Shown here piece by piece: positions 55,312 through 64,000 of a DNA stretch of 64,000 bases. The notes beneath the pieces were generated by a model. It was not told the DNA's origin. It was given only the letters and a program-made list of their open reading frames with translations, and ran no database searches. The translations under genes and the position numbers were made by a program. Each line of letters opens with the position of its first letter. Position 1 is the first letter of the stretch. Location: NCBI RefSeq assembly GCF_901538355.1, contig NZ_LR593887.1, positions 4,130,920 to 4,194,919 of the forward strand, given 5' to 3'. This DNA comes from Tuwongella immobilis (GTDB taxonomy: Bacteria > Planctomycetota > Planctomycetia > Gemmatales > Gemmataceae).

Positions 55312-55891
55312 GCGACGAATCCTTTTCCAAAATAGGGGGTGTCTGCACAGGCAGCATCGCCTTGAGCAGAATCCATGCGCCAGCGACGGTAAATCCAATG
55401 CTACCAATTACTTGGAACCAAATCGGTAATCCGACCGGCGAACTCGGCTCGCTTGGCGTTCCCGACACCTCTGCGGGAGCCGATGCGGGGGTTGTACCGC
55501 GCTTGGGCAGGTGGCAGCACGGGGCCAGCCCAAACGTGAGCATGACCTGCGTGGGGAATAATTCGCGGCCCACTCGGGTCACGGGGATGAGGTCGGCCGT
55601 CTTATTGGCGATGGTGAATTCGACTGTGAATTGATCGCCGCGAGGCATCGGGAATTCGCCCGTTCCGCTGGCATCGACTTCGCCACGTGCGAATTCCCGG
55701 CCGTTGAAATCGATCACCCGAATTTGCGCATCCAACAGTGGCTTGGCATCTTGCGTCAACGAAAACTTGAGCCACGCCTGTTCGATTGCGAATGTCGCCA
55801 CGGGTTCGGCGGCGAGGAGTGGGGTGCTATGTCCGCCGACCCACCAAGCAAACAGGACCAACGACGCCCATTGGATCAATCGTTTTGGCAT
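55301..55891 (-). CDS. Exported membrane protein with beta-sandwich domain, partner of redoxin
   Basis: A 196-residue protein with a signal peptide (RLIQWASLVLFAWWVGGHSTPLLA), a beta-rich domain that resembles a carboxypeptidase-regulatory or transthyretin-like unit (LLDAQIRVIDFNGREFARGEVDASGTGEFPMPRGD), a Cys-Cys in LAPCCHLPKRG, and a C-terminal membrane span (VIGSIGFTVAGAWILLKAML). I do not recognise a named family. Overlap with the redoxin gene suggests they act together, perhaps as an electron or metal-handling pair; that is inference. Start at 55891 has GGGAG 11 bases upstream; the open frame reaches 55936. Confidence 0.78.
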   Translation of the reverse strand: MPKRLIQWASLVLFAWWVGGHSTPLLAAEPVATFAIEQAWLKFSLTQDAKPLLDAQIRVIDFNGREFARGEVDASGTGEFPMPRGDQFTVEFTIANKTADLIPVTRVGRELFPTQVMLTFGLAPCCHLPKRGTTPASAPAEVSGTPSEPSSPVGLPIWFQVIGSIGFTVAGAWILLKAMLPVQTPPILEKDSSHVV

Positions 55892-56049
55892 GAGTGGAGT
55901 TACTCCCTCGAATCGGGCCATGGCGGGGGCAGACACACGCAGTCATCCAATGATCTTATCCCGACGATGGCCCCACTCGCAAGCGGCGGGTCGAGCCAAC
56001 GTCGGAAATCCGGCGCAATCGAACGCAATCGGCTGGACCGATGCGAGGA

Positions 56050-57030
<981 letters not shown>

Positions 57031-57135
57031 GAACTCCACCTTGATAATTCTAAAGACGAATGAAGACAAGCAATGCCCGGTCGCGGTGACAATCCGATGG
57101 ATTGCCGCGAAGCCATGACGACGTTCTTGCGTTCA

Positions 57136-57759
57136 TCAATTCTTTGGAGGTGGAATCAGTGGACGAGTGGGGACGCGAATTTCTCGCAGGTCGGGCGTGG
57201 GTCGCAATCGCGGAATCGGGCCGAACATCGGCAGCGCGAGCGGTTCCGTTTGTGGCAGGCTCGGCTCAGCAGCGAACAGCCCCACCGACGGCGTGCGACG
57301 ACACGATTGCCCGCGAATGACTCGCTCCCAAATCGAAGGGGCATCATCACTTGCGGTCATGGTATCGGTTGAACAGTCGGTTTCGCAGCAGGACGACGCC
57401 TGAGTCGCGTGTCGATTCATGGAATCGCAGCAGGACTTCGGTCGCTTCGCCGTCGCCGCACGATCGCCGGCCGCCTTCCGTCGAGCGGAATCGGGCACGG
57501 CCGCGCCGTGAGCATCCGCCCAGGCAACCTTTTCGACCAGCGTGAAGCAGCAACAATCGCCTTGCCAGCAGGTCGCCGCTGTCGCACAGCCGCAACCGTG
57601 CGATTGGCAAGGATAGGCGTCATCCGATGCACTTTCGACCGAGACGATTGGCCGAAATTGCGGAAATCCCAGCAACGACATGCCGTGCCCCAGCAGCAGC
57701 CCGGCCACAATGAGCAGGCGGGCGAGCGGCCAAATCGGGGTTCGACGAAATCGACGCAT
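57136..57759 (-). CDS. Cysteine-rich exported protein, unknown
   Basis: A 207-residue protein with a signal-like N-terminus (FRRTPIWPLARLLIVAGLLLGHGMSLLG). The region 48-75 is very Cys-rich, with SHGCGCATAATCWQGDCCCFT, and there are further SCC and SCCETDCS clusters around 110-130. The C-terminal part is Pro/Arg-rich with little structure. The spacing of Cys looks like a metal-binding or disulfide-rich region; I know of no named domain. It lies between a DUF1559 gene and the TsdA-like cytochrome gene on the same strand. Confidence 0.72.
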   Translation of the reverse strand: MRRFRRTPIWPLARLLIVAGLLLGHGMSLLGFPQFRPIVSVESASDDAYPCQSHGCGCATAATCWQGDCCCFTLVEKVAWADAHGAAVPDSARRKAAGDRAATAKRPKSCCDSMNRHATQASSCCETDCSTDTMTASDDAPSIWERVIRGQSCRRTPSVGLFAAEPSLPQTEPLALPMFGPIPRLRPTPDLREIRVPTRPLIPPPKN

Positions 57760-57961
57760 ACGGCGGGGATCTCAAAGCGCGGCGGGCGGGTGGCGGTGAG
57801 ATTGCATCGCAATTGTAACCGGCGAGCACCGCCTCACACAATCGTGAGCCGGCGAATCTTCGGATTTTTCAGCGACTCTTCACCAGACGCACATGTGACG
57901 AATTCCCGCCCCCGATCGTTCCCGAAAATCAACCCCTGCAAGTGATTCCGATAGGCGGAAG

Positions 57962-58837
57962 TCACTTGGCAGCAGGGTCCGCATTGTATTCCCCGAGTCG
58001 GTCGGCGGGCGGCAGATGCTCCGACAATCGGAATTTCGGTCGAGGCTGCGAATGGATGTACGCCGCAATGTCAATCGCTTCGCGGTCGGTGAGCATCGGT
58101 TCGCCCAAGGGCATGGCCACCTTCAGCCAGGGGGCGAGCTTTTCGACCCGCGCCAGCCCCGCGCCATCGTTGTACGATCGCGCCCCCCAGACCGGCGGAT
58201 TCTCCGAGTCGCCCGCGCCATCGGCCCGATGGCAACGCGCACAATGCTTGGCATAGCCCGCCTTGCCAGCCTGAAGATTTAAATTGTCGATCGGTGTAGT
58301 CAACTTTGGCACCGCATTCGGCCCAAGCGGTGCCTTGGCGTTCATCGCAATCGGCTGGGACTGCGACAGCCACGTCAAATACGCGGTAATGGCGACCGAG
58401 ACCCGCCCACCCAGCGGCGGCCGTGTGCCGTTGCAGCTTCGCATGAAGCAGTTGAGCACGCGATCCTCCAACGTAATCACCCGCTTCTCACGGGGCGAAT
58501 ACGCGGGATACGCCGCCGCCACACCCAGGAACGACCCCGCCTTCGGATCACGACCATTGTCCAAATGACACGACGTGCAGTGGAGCGCATTGCCGACATA
58601 CGGCTTGGTCCATTCGTGTGTCGCCGTCTGTTCGACGAGCAACTCGCCCATGCGAATCGCTTCCCCGAGCGGTCCCTCTGGGAGTTTCGGCGACGGGATC
58701 GGCGTCGGCGGATCCGCTGCAAGCAGCGTCGATGATTGAGGTTGCGTCACGAACTCCAGCCCGACCCGCCCGAGCACGAGCGATGCCACGCCCACCCCGA
58801 AAATCCCAATTTTCGTCCAAATGCTTCGTCGCATCAT
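57962..58837 (-). CDS. tsdA: Dihaem cytochrome c, thiosulfate dehydrogenase (TsdA)-like
   Basis: A 291-residue exported protein with a signal or anchor segment (IGIFGVGVASLVLGRVG). Haem site 1 is C87-TS-C90-H91, and Cys130 lies in LNCFMRSCNGTRPPLGG, matching the TsdA position where a Cys is the axial haem ligand. Haem site 2 is C199-AR-C202-H203, with M242 in VAMPLGEP as a possible Met ligand. TsdA joins two thiosulfates to tetrathionate, or the reverse. Start at 58837 has GGAGG 7 bases upstream; ATG 58843 abuts it. The fused methyltransferase-DsrE gene is immediately upstream on the same strand, stop at 58850, so the two form an operon. Confidence 0.87.
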   Translation of the reverse strand: MMRRSIWTKIGIFGVGVASLVLGRVGLEFVTQPQSSTLLAADPPTPIPSPKLPEGPLGEAIRMGELLVEQTATHEWTKPYVGNALHCTSCHLDNGRDPKAGSFLGVAAAYPAYSPREKRVITLEDRVLNCFMRSCNGTRPPLGGRVSVAITAYLTWLSQSQPIAMNAKAPLGPNAVPKLTTPIDNLNLQAGKAGYAKHCARCHRADGAGDSENPPVWGARSYNDGAGLARVEKLAPWLKVAMPLGEPMLTDREAIDIAAYIHSQPRPKFRLSEHLPPADRLGEYNADPAAK

Positions 58838-58849
58838 TGGCATTCCTCC

Positions 58850-60079
58850 TCAATGCACCGGGACGTAAGCGAAGCCTTGCTGCTGTCGATTGACGATGAC
58901 CAGCACGGCGGCATGGGCAGTCTTGACCGTTGATGTCACGTCGGCGGCTTCGATTCCCGAATAGTTCAACGCCTGCCCACAGACGAGAATCTCGACGCCG
59001 ACGGCCTGCAAATCGCGAATCACGGGCAGATTCGGGTTCGTTTTCTGGTTGGTTCGCGTGGCATATGCCGCATCGGTCAGCACACAACGCGTCGCTTTGC
59101 CGTGGAACACCACCGAAATGGTCACATCCGACGCCTTCAGCCCGGCTGCGCCATACAGATTCAGCACCAACGCGGCGCGCTTCAGCCCTTTGTGGACCTC
59201 ATCGGCCGGGCCATCGGCCGTGATGTCGATGACCATTTTCGCCCCCTTCACCGGCGGTTCGACGGCTCCGGGCAGCATCACCACGCCGCCGACCTTGCGG
59301 ATGATCGGGTACGCCTGCTTTTCCGGCGGGATGATCGGCATCGGCGTCGCGGGCATCGGTGTCGTCGTCGGAGGAATCGCGGCGGGTTTCTGAAAGATGA
59401 CGAAGTAGTTTTCCTTCAGTAACTCCTTGATATCATTGACTTTGCGGAAACCAGCGTCGGTGATTTCGCGTTCGACCACGTCTTGCCCTGCGCGAACGTG
59501 CCCAAGCACCCAGTCGGCACTGGTGCCCGGGATCCGCTTGAAATCGATAACGATCAAGCGACCACCTGGTTTGAGCGCGGCATGAATCGAGGCGAGCATC
59601 CGCTGCGGGAATTCAAAGTGGTGGTAGGTATCGCAGACAAACACCGTATCCACCGAATTGGCCGCGAGTTGCGTCGTGGTATCGGTGCCCAAAACGGTGC
59701 GGATATGGTCCAGTTTCAGCGTCTTCGCCGACGTTGCAATTTGTTCGAGAAACTTCGGGGCAATGTCCACCGCGAACACGGTCCCTTTGGCACCGACCGC
59801 CTCCGCAAACAAGCGGGTGTACAATCCGGTCCCCGCCCCGACATCGGCGATGATGCTCCCCGATGGAATTTCGCATGCGGATACGACCTTCAGTCGCTGG
59901 GCGAATACCTCGCGGCTCTCGCCCTCAAATTTCGTCACCCATTCTTGAATATTCGGATTCCGAAAGGAATCATTGATCCCCGGTTTCACGCTTTTGTCTT
60001 GTCCGAGACTCGGCGATGTCAGCAGAATCATTGCCGCCAACATCGCCCCCATCCACGCCATCCTGCCCAGACTTCGCAC
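58850..60079 (-). CDS. Exported SAM-dependent methyltransferase fused to a DsrE-family domain
   Basis: A 409-residue two-domain protein starting at GTG 60079 (GGAGG 6 bases upstream). A signal peptide (MAWMGAMLAAMILLTSPSLGQ) precedes a class I methyltransferase (about 45-230) with the SAM loop VGAGTGLYT at 80-88, AVDIAPKFLEQ, and CDTYHHFEFP. A Pro/Thr-rich linker (232-256) leads to a DsrE-like domain (about 257-409), with NLYGAAG, VVFHGKATRCVLTDAAYA, LPVIRDLQAVGVEILVCGQAL and Cys367. DsrE proteins carry persulfides in sulfur oxidation. A methyltransferase outside the cytoplasm is odd because SAM is not expected there. It is upstream of the TsdA-like cytochrome gene in one transcript. Confidence 0.87.
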   Translation of the reverse strand: MRSLGRMAWMGAMLAAMILLTSPSLGQDKSVKPGINDSFRNPNIQEWVTKFEGESREVFAQRLKVVSACEIPSGSIIADVGAGTGLYTRLFAEAVGAKGTVFAVDIAPKFLEQIATSAKTLKLDHIRTVLGTDTTTQLAANSVDTVFVCDTYHHFEFPQRMLASIHAALKPGGRLIVIDFKRIPGTSADWVLGHVRAGQDVVEREITDAGFRKVNDIKELLKENYFVIFQKPAAIPPTTTPMPATPMPIIPPEKQAYPIIRKVGGVVMLPGAVEPPVKGAKMVIDITADGPADEVHKGLKRAALVLNLYGAAGLKASDVTISVVFHGKATRCVLTDAAYATRTNQKTNPNLPVIRDLQAVGVEILVCGQALNYSGIEAADVTSTVKTAHAAVLVIVNRQQQGFAYVPVH

Positions 60080-60264
60080 GGTCCACCTCCGATCGATTGG
60101 CCAATTGCAGCGATTGCTCAATCATACAAATCGTGACAACACGACATCTCAGAATCACCGCATGTCAATGCTAGACGCAGCGCGGATGCTTCGGATTCAC
60201 ATGCCCTTTCGGGAATGGATTTCCGGAATCGGGCCAATGCGGCGAATGGGGGCAGCAATGCCAT

Positions 60265-60300
60265 GCCGCTCCGAGACTCATCCTCGAGTCATTCGGAGCG
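60265..60300 (-). terminator. Hairpin after the C45 gene
   Basis: CCGCTCCGA-GACTC (60265-60278) pairs with GAGTC-at-TCGGAGCGG (60285-60300) across a 6-base loop, 43 bases downstream of the C45 stop codon. Stable, without a clear U-tract. The rest of the gap to 60079 shows no gene. Confidence 0.6.
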
Positions 60301-60342
60301 GCGCGGCAAGGTTCAGGCGGGTGTTCGGAGTGCGGGCCAGGG

Positions 60343-61527
60343 TTACTTCGCGGCGTTGAGTTGATCGAAAATCGGGCCGAGTTTCACTTCGCCAAATGGC
60401 TTGCCGGTCGCGGAGCCAGTCGAGGTGAAGCTAACATGCAGGATGCGTTCCTTGGGTTCAAACACCATCGACTGCATCGTCCAAACCCACTGATTGACGT
60501 TGTCGAGATTTTTGATCACATCCGGGACACCGAGTTTGTCGCTGGCGTTTTGCGTCTTCTGGAGCGCATCGAACCGCCAACATTTGGCTGGTTCCGCGAG
60601 TCCATCGGTTCGGAAATGATTGGTACAGATGCAGACTTCGTTGACCGCCTTGCGCACGTTCACCGTCTTGGGCGTGATTTCGATCACCGCGCCGCCGTTG
60701 CGGTCGCAGACCGTGAGATTGCCGTAGGTGGTGCGTTTCGTCGTTCGCAAGAGCTTCTCGGCTTCTTCGACCGTGGTGCATTCTTCCATCACCCGGCGAA
60801 GCAGGAACGCCAGCGGCACCCCGTCCAGGTCCAACTTCGGCGAGTTGTCGCCGGCCTTCTTGATTTCGTTCAGGGTAATCGACAGCCCCGCATCGTTGAT
60901 CCCCGAAATCACCCCCATCAGCGCGGGCAGTGTGACCGCGGCAAAGGCGTGTTTGCCCTCGGGCTTAAACACGGTGACCAGCGTATGTTCGCCCAGATTG
61001 CGGAACGGCGGCCAATCGAGATTGCGACCGAACAACGGCCCGCCGGTCTTGCTCCGCGACGATTCCACGACGATCGTGGAACAGCCGCCGATCTTGTACA
61101 AATCCGCTAACGTATTGGCGAAGGTAAACAGTTCCGGCTTGCGATTGGCGGCTTTGGCGGCGGCGGCGAGTTCCGCTTGGTGGGCTGGCGTGGTGTGGCT
61201 CAGCAGCGTCGTGCCATGTTCGATCACTTCGCCATACCGCTTCTGCAACTTCAGCAGCACCACCAGATCCGGCACCGCATCGACCAGAATCGAGGCGGGC
61301 TTGACCGCGAGCGTGCCATAGGCTTCGCCAATTTCTTCCGGGGTGCCTTGCAGAATCAGCACCGGCACATTGTTGATGCGTTTGAGTTCGCTGCGGCCAT
61401 GCTTCCCTTCCGGAAAGCGAAATGGCTCGGCGGCGTGCAGCACCGGCGTGCCAATCCAGCCGAGCATCGCCACCAGAAGTCCAACCATCCAGCCGCGAAT
61501 CCCGATCCGATTGGCAAGCCGATTCAT
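60343..61527 (-). CDS. C45-family autoproteolytic acyltransferase/hydrolase-like protein, exported
   Basis: A 394-residue protein with a signal peptide (GWMVGLLVAMLGWIGTPVLHAA). The Ntn-hydrolase nucleophile appears as Cys149 in IGGCSTIVV, where the chain would be cleaved autocatalytically. The family pattern FGRNLDWPP follows, with GVISGINDAGLSITLNE after it. C45 members include acyl-CoA:6-aminopenicillanate acyltransferase and related amidohydrolases; the bacterial substrates are mostly unknown. GAGGAG lies 9 bases upstream within the end of the ABC permease gene, so translation is coupled (6-base gap). Confidence 0.87.
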   Translation of the reverse strand: MNRLANRIGIRGWMVGLLVAMLGWIGTPVLHAAEPFRFPEGKHGRSELKRINNVPVLILQGTPEEIGEAYGTLAVKPASILVDAVPDLVVLLKLQKRYGEVIEHGTTLLSHTTPAHQAELAAAAKAANRKPELFTFANTLADLYKIGGCSTIVVESSRSKTGGPLFGRNLDWPPFRNLGEHTLVTVFKPEGKHAFAAVTLPALMGVISGINDAGLSITLNEIKKAGDNSPKLDLDGVPLAFLLRRVMEECTTVEEAEKLLRTTKRTTYGNLTVCDRNGGAVIEITPKTVNVRKAVNEVCICTNHFRTDGLAEPAKCWRFDALQKTQNASDKLGVPDVIKNLDNVNQWVWTMQSMVFEPKERILHVSFTSTGSATGKPFGEVKLGPIFDQLNAAK

Positions 61528-61533
61528 GGGCTA

Positions 61534-63345
61534 TCACTCCTCGTTGACGGTGGTTCGTCCCAAGGCCACATCAAATTCACTCAACAATGGCACGAGCATG
61601 GCACTGATGGTGTATCCGAACGCCCCAGCGATGACGATAAACGGCACCAGCGGATCGGTCGATTCGTCCGACCCCGGTTTGGCCACCAAGACGTTGGTCA
61701 CAACATAGAACATCGCCAGCGGGCAAAGCCAGGCCGCGAGCGTCAGCGCTGCCGCCGGTCGATCCGCCGACAGCACCCACCAAAGCCCGCCGATGCCAAG
61801 GCCGATGAACGCGAGGAAGCTCAACCATTGATTGGCGAAACTCCCACCATTGATGACGATCAGATAAATCGCAATCAATGTCCCCACGGAGAGGAAGAAC
61901 ATCGTCCCCAACGTGTTGGCGATGGCCACGCGGCTGCTTTCGATTCGCAAGGCCACGTGGATGCCCAGCACCATGGCGAAGATCATCAGCACGACCATGC
62001 CGCCGAGGATGCAGAGCATTGGCAGCAGATTCAGCCCGAAGGCCACCGCCATACTGCTGCCCGGCGGAGTGCGGGTCAGTGCCCCGTAGAGCGCATAGTA
62101 CACGGCGAAGAGCAGCGGGGGGAGCAAAAACTCCTTGGTATTCCACAGCACGCCGCCCAACTTGCCGAAGATGAATTCCTTGGGCGTGAGGTCGGTGACC
62201 AGCAGCAGATCCAGGGCTTTGCCGTCGCGCTCCGAGGTGATCGACGTGACCGCCTGAGCGGAGACCAGCAGCAGGCTGAGCACCGCGATGGGCACCAATC
62301 CATACGCCGCCACAAACGACGGCTTCCCGGATGGGCGATGCAGTTCGCTGAGTGCGAAATAGGCGATCAATGCCAGCACGAAGCCGTACATCAGCTTCAC
62401 GAGAATCGGCCGACGCCCATAAGCATACGTCATGATTTCGCGGAACAGAATCGGGTTGCGCCACACTTCGCGGACCGCCCCCGGAGCGGCGTGCGATTGG
62501 GCCCGTTCGGCCTCTTCCAATTCGGCTTCGGTCGGTTGCTCGCGCTGCATGATCGGCTCGCCGCTGGGGTTCCAGGCTCGCAACTTCCAGATGCCAATGC
62601 CGTTGAGCAGCACCGTCCAGAACAGCATCACCAACCCGAAACCGTAAGCCGGGGCGATCGGCAGCGTGCGCGTCGGCGGCTCGAGCACAGTCCCCATCGC
62701 GAGAAACGGATCGATGCACGCCTGCACCCATTGCCAATCCACACTCGGAATCGACGCGGCGAACAGAGTCGGAATCTGAACGACACACAGGTACAACACC
62801 AGCACCAACACCGACAGCGCCAACGATTGGAAGGTGCGTTCGCGCCACAGAGCGATCAATCCGCCCAGCGATCCCGCCGCGACGCAGGTTCCGAACAGTA
62901 CGATTGTCGCCTGAACGACTTGCAGTCCGGAAATCCCACCCAGCAGCAGCAGCAACGACAACACGGGGATGGTCGCCAGCAGTTGCAGGAAGATCGGCAG
63001 CAGCGATCCTAGCATCTTGCCCAGCACGATTTCGTAATCGCGCATGTCCGTGAGCAGCAAGAGGATAAACGTGCGGCGGTCTTTTTCTTGGGCCACCGTT
63101 CCCGCAGCGGACATGGCGGCAAAGAACAACAGCAGCGTCAATTGCAGATACGAAATGATTTGAAACAGCAATAACCCGAATCGGGCCGTTTCGCCGAGCG
63201 TCGCACTGCGTTGGAAGCCGACACTCGCTTGCCAGGCGGTAATGCCCAGCACCATGAGTAAGCCAATGACGACCGTTCGCGTGGCATGGTGGCCCTGACG
63301 ACGGGGAACCGTCACCCATTCCCGGTTAAAGATCGGTCCAAGCAC
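61534..63345 (-). CDS. ABC-2 type transporter permease, double-length
   Basis: About 603 residues from GTG 63345 (AGAGGA 6 bases upstream). There are about twelve membrane spans in two halves, each of the ABC-2 kind: half one has KDRRTFILLLLTDMRDYEIVLGKMLGSLLPIFLQL, and half two has TSITSERDGKALDLLLVTDLTPKEFIFGKLGG. Both contain the E-(x)-D-R/G-K-T-x-(x)-LLLVTDL loop, so this looks like an internal duplication and may form the permease as a single chain. No ATP-binding gene is beside it in the window. The open frame reaches 63597 but that part overlaps the divergent gene. Confidence 0.87.
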   Translation of the reverse strand: MLGPIFNREWVTVPRRQGHHATRTVVIGLLMVLGITAWQASVGFQRSATLGETARFGLLLFQIISYLQLTLLLFFAAMSAAGTVAQEKDRRTFILLLLTDMRDYEIVLGKMLGSLLPIFLQLLATIPVLSLLLLLGGISGLQVVQATIVLFGTCVAAGSLGGLIALWRERTFQSLALSVLVLVLYLCVVQIPTLFAASIPSVDWQWVQACIDPFLAMGTVLEPPTRTLPIAPAYGFGLVMLFWTVLLNGIGIWKLRAWNPSGEPIMQREQPTEAELEEAERAQSHAAPGAVREVWRNPILFREIMTYAYGRRPILVKLMYGFVLALIAYFALSELHRPSGKPSFVAAYGLVPIAVLSLLLVSAQAVTSITSERDGKALDLLLVTDLTPKEFIFGKLGGVLWNTKEFLLPPLLFAVYYALYGALTRTPPGSSMAVAFGLNLLPMLCILGGMVVLMIFAMVLGIHVALRIESSRVAIANTLGTMFFLSVGTLIAIYLIVINGGSFANQWLSFLAFIGLGIGGLWWVLSADRPAAALTLAAWLCPLAMFYVVTNVLVAKPGSDESTDPLVPFIVIAGAFGYTISAMLVPLLSEFDVALGRTTVNEE

Positions 63346-63514
63346 GCTGAATCCTCTTCGCAAACAGTCGCGGAAGGTGGGGAAGCCCCCATTTCGTGAT
63401 ACGCCCGGCAGTCGGGTTCGGTTCACCGGCTCAATTCTCTTCCCGGCCCGTAGGGATTGGTGTACAATCGAACGACATCGGCGAGGAGTCCCCCGCCCAC
63501 AAACGAGGAAGCGC

Positions 63515-64000
63515 ATGAAGGCGATGGTGGTGGTTTTGCACGGTGCCAACACGCGAGGCATCGGCGCATATGGGAACGAATGGATTGCGACGCCCACGCT
63601 GGATCGCCTGGCGGCTCAAGGGGTTGTGTTCGACCAGCATCATGCCGACCACCCTGGCGACATTCGTTCGCTATTGAGCGGGTGTTATCATCTTCCCCCG
63701 TTCGAAGGCGAGCCAACGCATCCCGATGGGATCGCCATGTTGCAAGCGGCAGGCGTCCGCTGCGAACGCATCCTCGATCTGTTGGAACCGGCACGCACCA
63801 TTCCCGGCAACTGGGATGCCGACGATGCCGACGAGACACCCCTGCCCGATCGCATCGCCGCCGCGCTGGATCGGTTGCAAGCGCACGACCAGTGGCTGTT
63901 GTGGGTGGAGAGCGATCGCCTGATTCCGCCTTGGGAAGTCGATCCGCAAACCTTCGATGCGTATGCGGGCGAGATTGCCCCGGTCGATCGCTTTGCCGAG
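63515..64000 (+). CDS. Sulfatase-like (alkaline-phosphatase superfamily) protein, degenerate, 3' end cut
   Basis: My translation gives 162 codons to the window edge, with GAGGA 5 bases before the ATG. The N-terminus MKAMVVVLHGANTRGIGAYGNEWIATPTLDRLAAQGVVFD matches the sulfatase pattern after the metal-binding pair, but L-H-G replaces the usual DDLG. The active-site block reads DHPGDIRSLLSG where a sulfatase has C-x-P-S/T-R-x-x-L-L-T-G, so the formylglycine Cys is missing. It lacks a signal peptide. So it shares the fold but is probably not an active sulfatase. It is divergent from the ABC-2 permease gene (gap 169 bases). Confidence 0.78.
   Translation, partial: MKAMVVVLHGANTRGIGAYGNEWIATPTLDRLAAQGVVFDQHHADHPGDIRSLLSGCYHLPPFEGEPTHPDGIAMLQAAGVRCERILDLLEPARTIPGNWDADDADETPLPDRIAAALDRLQAHDQWLLWVESDRLIPPWEVDPQTFDAYAGEIAPVDRFAE

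Noticed and set aside
61177-63012. 611-residue open frame opposite the ABC-2 permease
   Set aside because: Extremely His/Gln/Arg-rich with no hydrophobic core; a shadow of membrane-protein codons.

Overview
The window is bacterial and looks like a Planctomycetota chromosome, most likely order Gemmatales. The evidence is two DUF1559 prepilin-like proteins with the C-terminal H-x9-DG motif, a TIGR02996 protein, a PVC-type heme-binding dehydrogenase, secreted FG-GAP proteins with an N-terminal E-x-R-x-(V/L)-(P/L)-S motif, and a C30-type carotenoid cluster. It is moderately GC-rich and gene-dense. I saw no insertion sequence, prophage, CRISPR array or rRNA. The order and family are inference.

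Layout. 1-4.7 kb: a truncated RND pump gene diverging from a TolC-like gene, with two palindromes between them. 4.9-11.5 kb: a sulfatase, a DUF1559 protein, a small lipoprotein, L-serine dehydratase (sdaA) and a secreted beta-helix protein. 11.6-14.3 kb: a secreted trypsin-like protease with FG-GAP repeats. 14.7-22.0 kb: a four-gene minus-strand operon (ABC ATPase, permease, GldG-like, DUF4340). 22.2-28.4 kb: a TIGR02996/LRR protein, a TPR protein, a thioredoxin-like protein, a parvulin-type foldase, a polysaccharide-export lipoprotein and a PIG-L deacetylase. 28.4-32.0 kb: an SGNH hydrolase with FG-GAP repeats, a PLP enzyme and a frameshifted nucleoside deaminase. 32.1-38.5 kb: a carotenoid operon (two desaturases, acyltransferase, glycosyltransferase) followed by an SDR protein and a membrane protein. 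38.8-44.6 kb: a large PVC-type heme protein and two translationally coupled ceramidase-like genes. 44.8-46.6 kb: tRNA-Gln(CTG), a Ser/Thr kinase and dtd. 46.7-53.3 kb: a branched-chain amino-acid-type ABC system plus a degenerate enolase-superfamily gene. 53.4-61.5 kb: ThuA, a membrane-tethered redoxin with a partner, DUF1559, a Cys-rich secreted protein, a TsdA-like dihaem cytochrome, a secreted methyltransferase-DsrE fusion and a C45 acyltransferase-like protein. 61.5-64 kb: an ABC-2 permease diverging from a degenerate sulfatase-like gene cut by the window end.

Most notable. (i) The LivG-type ATPase carries an insert of about 180 residues with two predicted membrane spans between Walker A and the Q-loop. 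(ii) An exported SAM-methyltransferase is fused to a DsrE domain beside a TsdA-like cytochrome, in a neighbourhood rich in exported thiol proteins. (iii) Several family members have lost catalytic residues (SDR Tyr to Ile, enolase-superfamily ligands, terminal sulfatase). (iv) A one-base frameshift splits a deaminase. (v) A textbook terminator lies between the solute-binding protein gene and the first permease gene of the liv operon.
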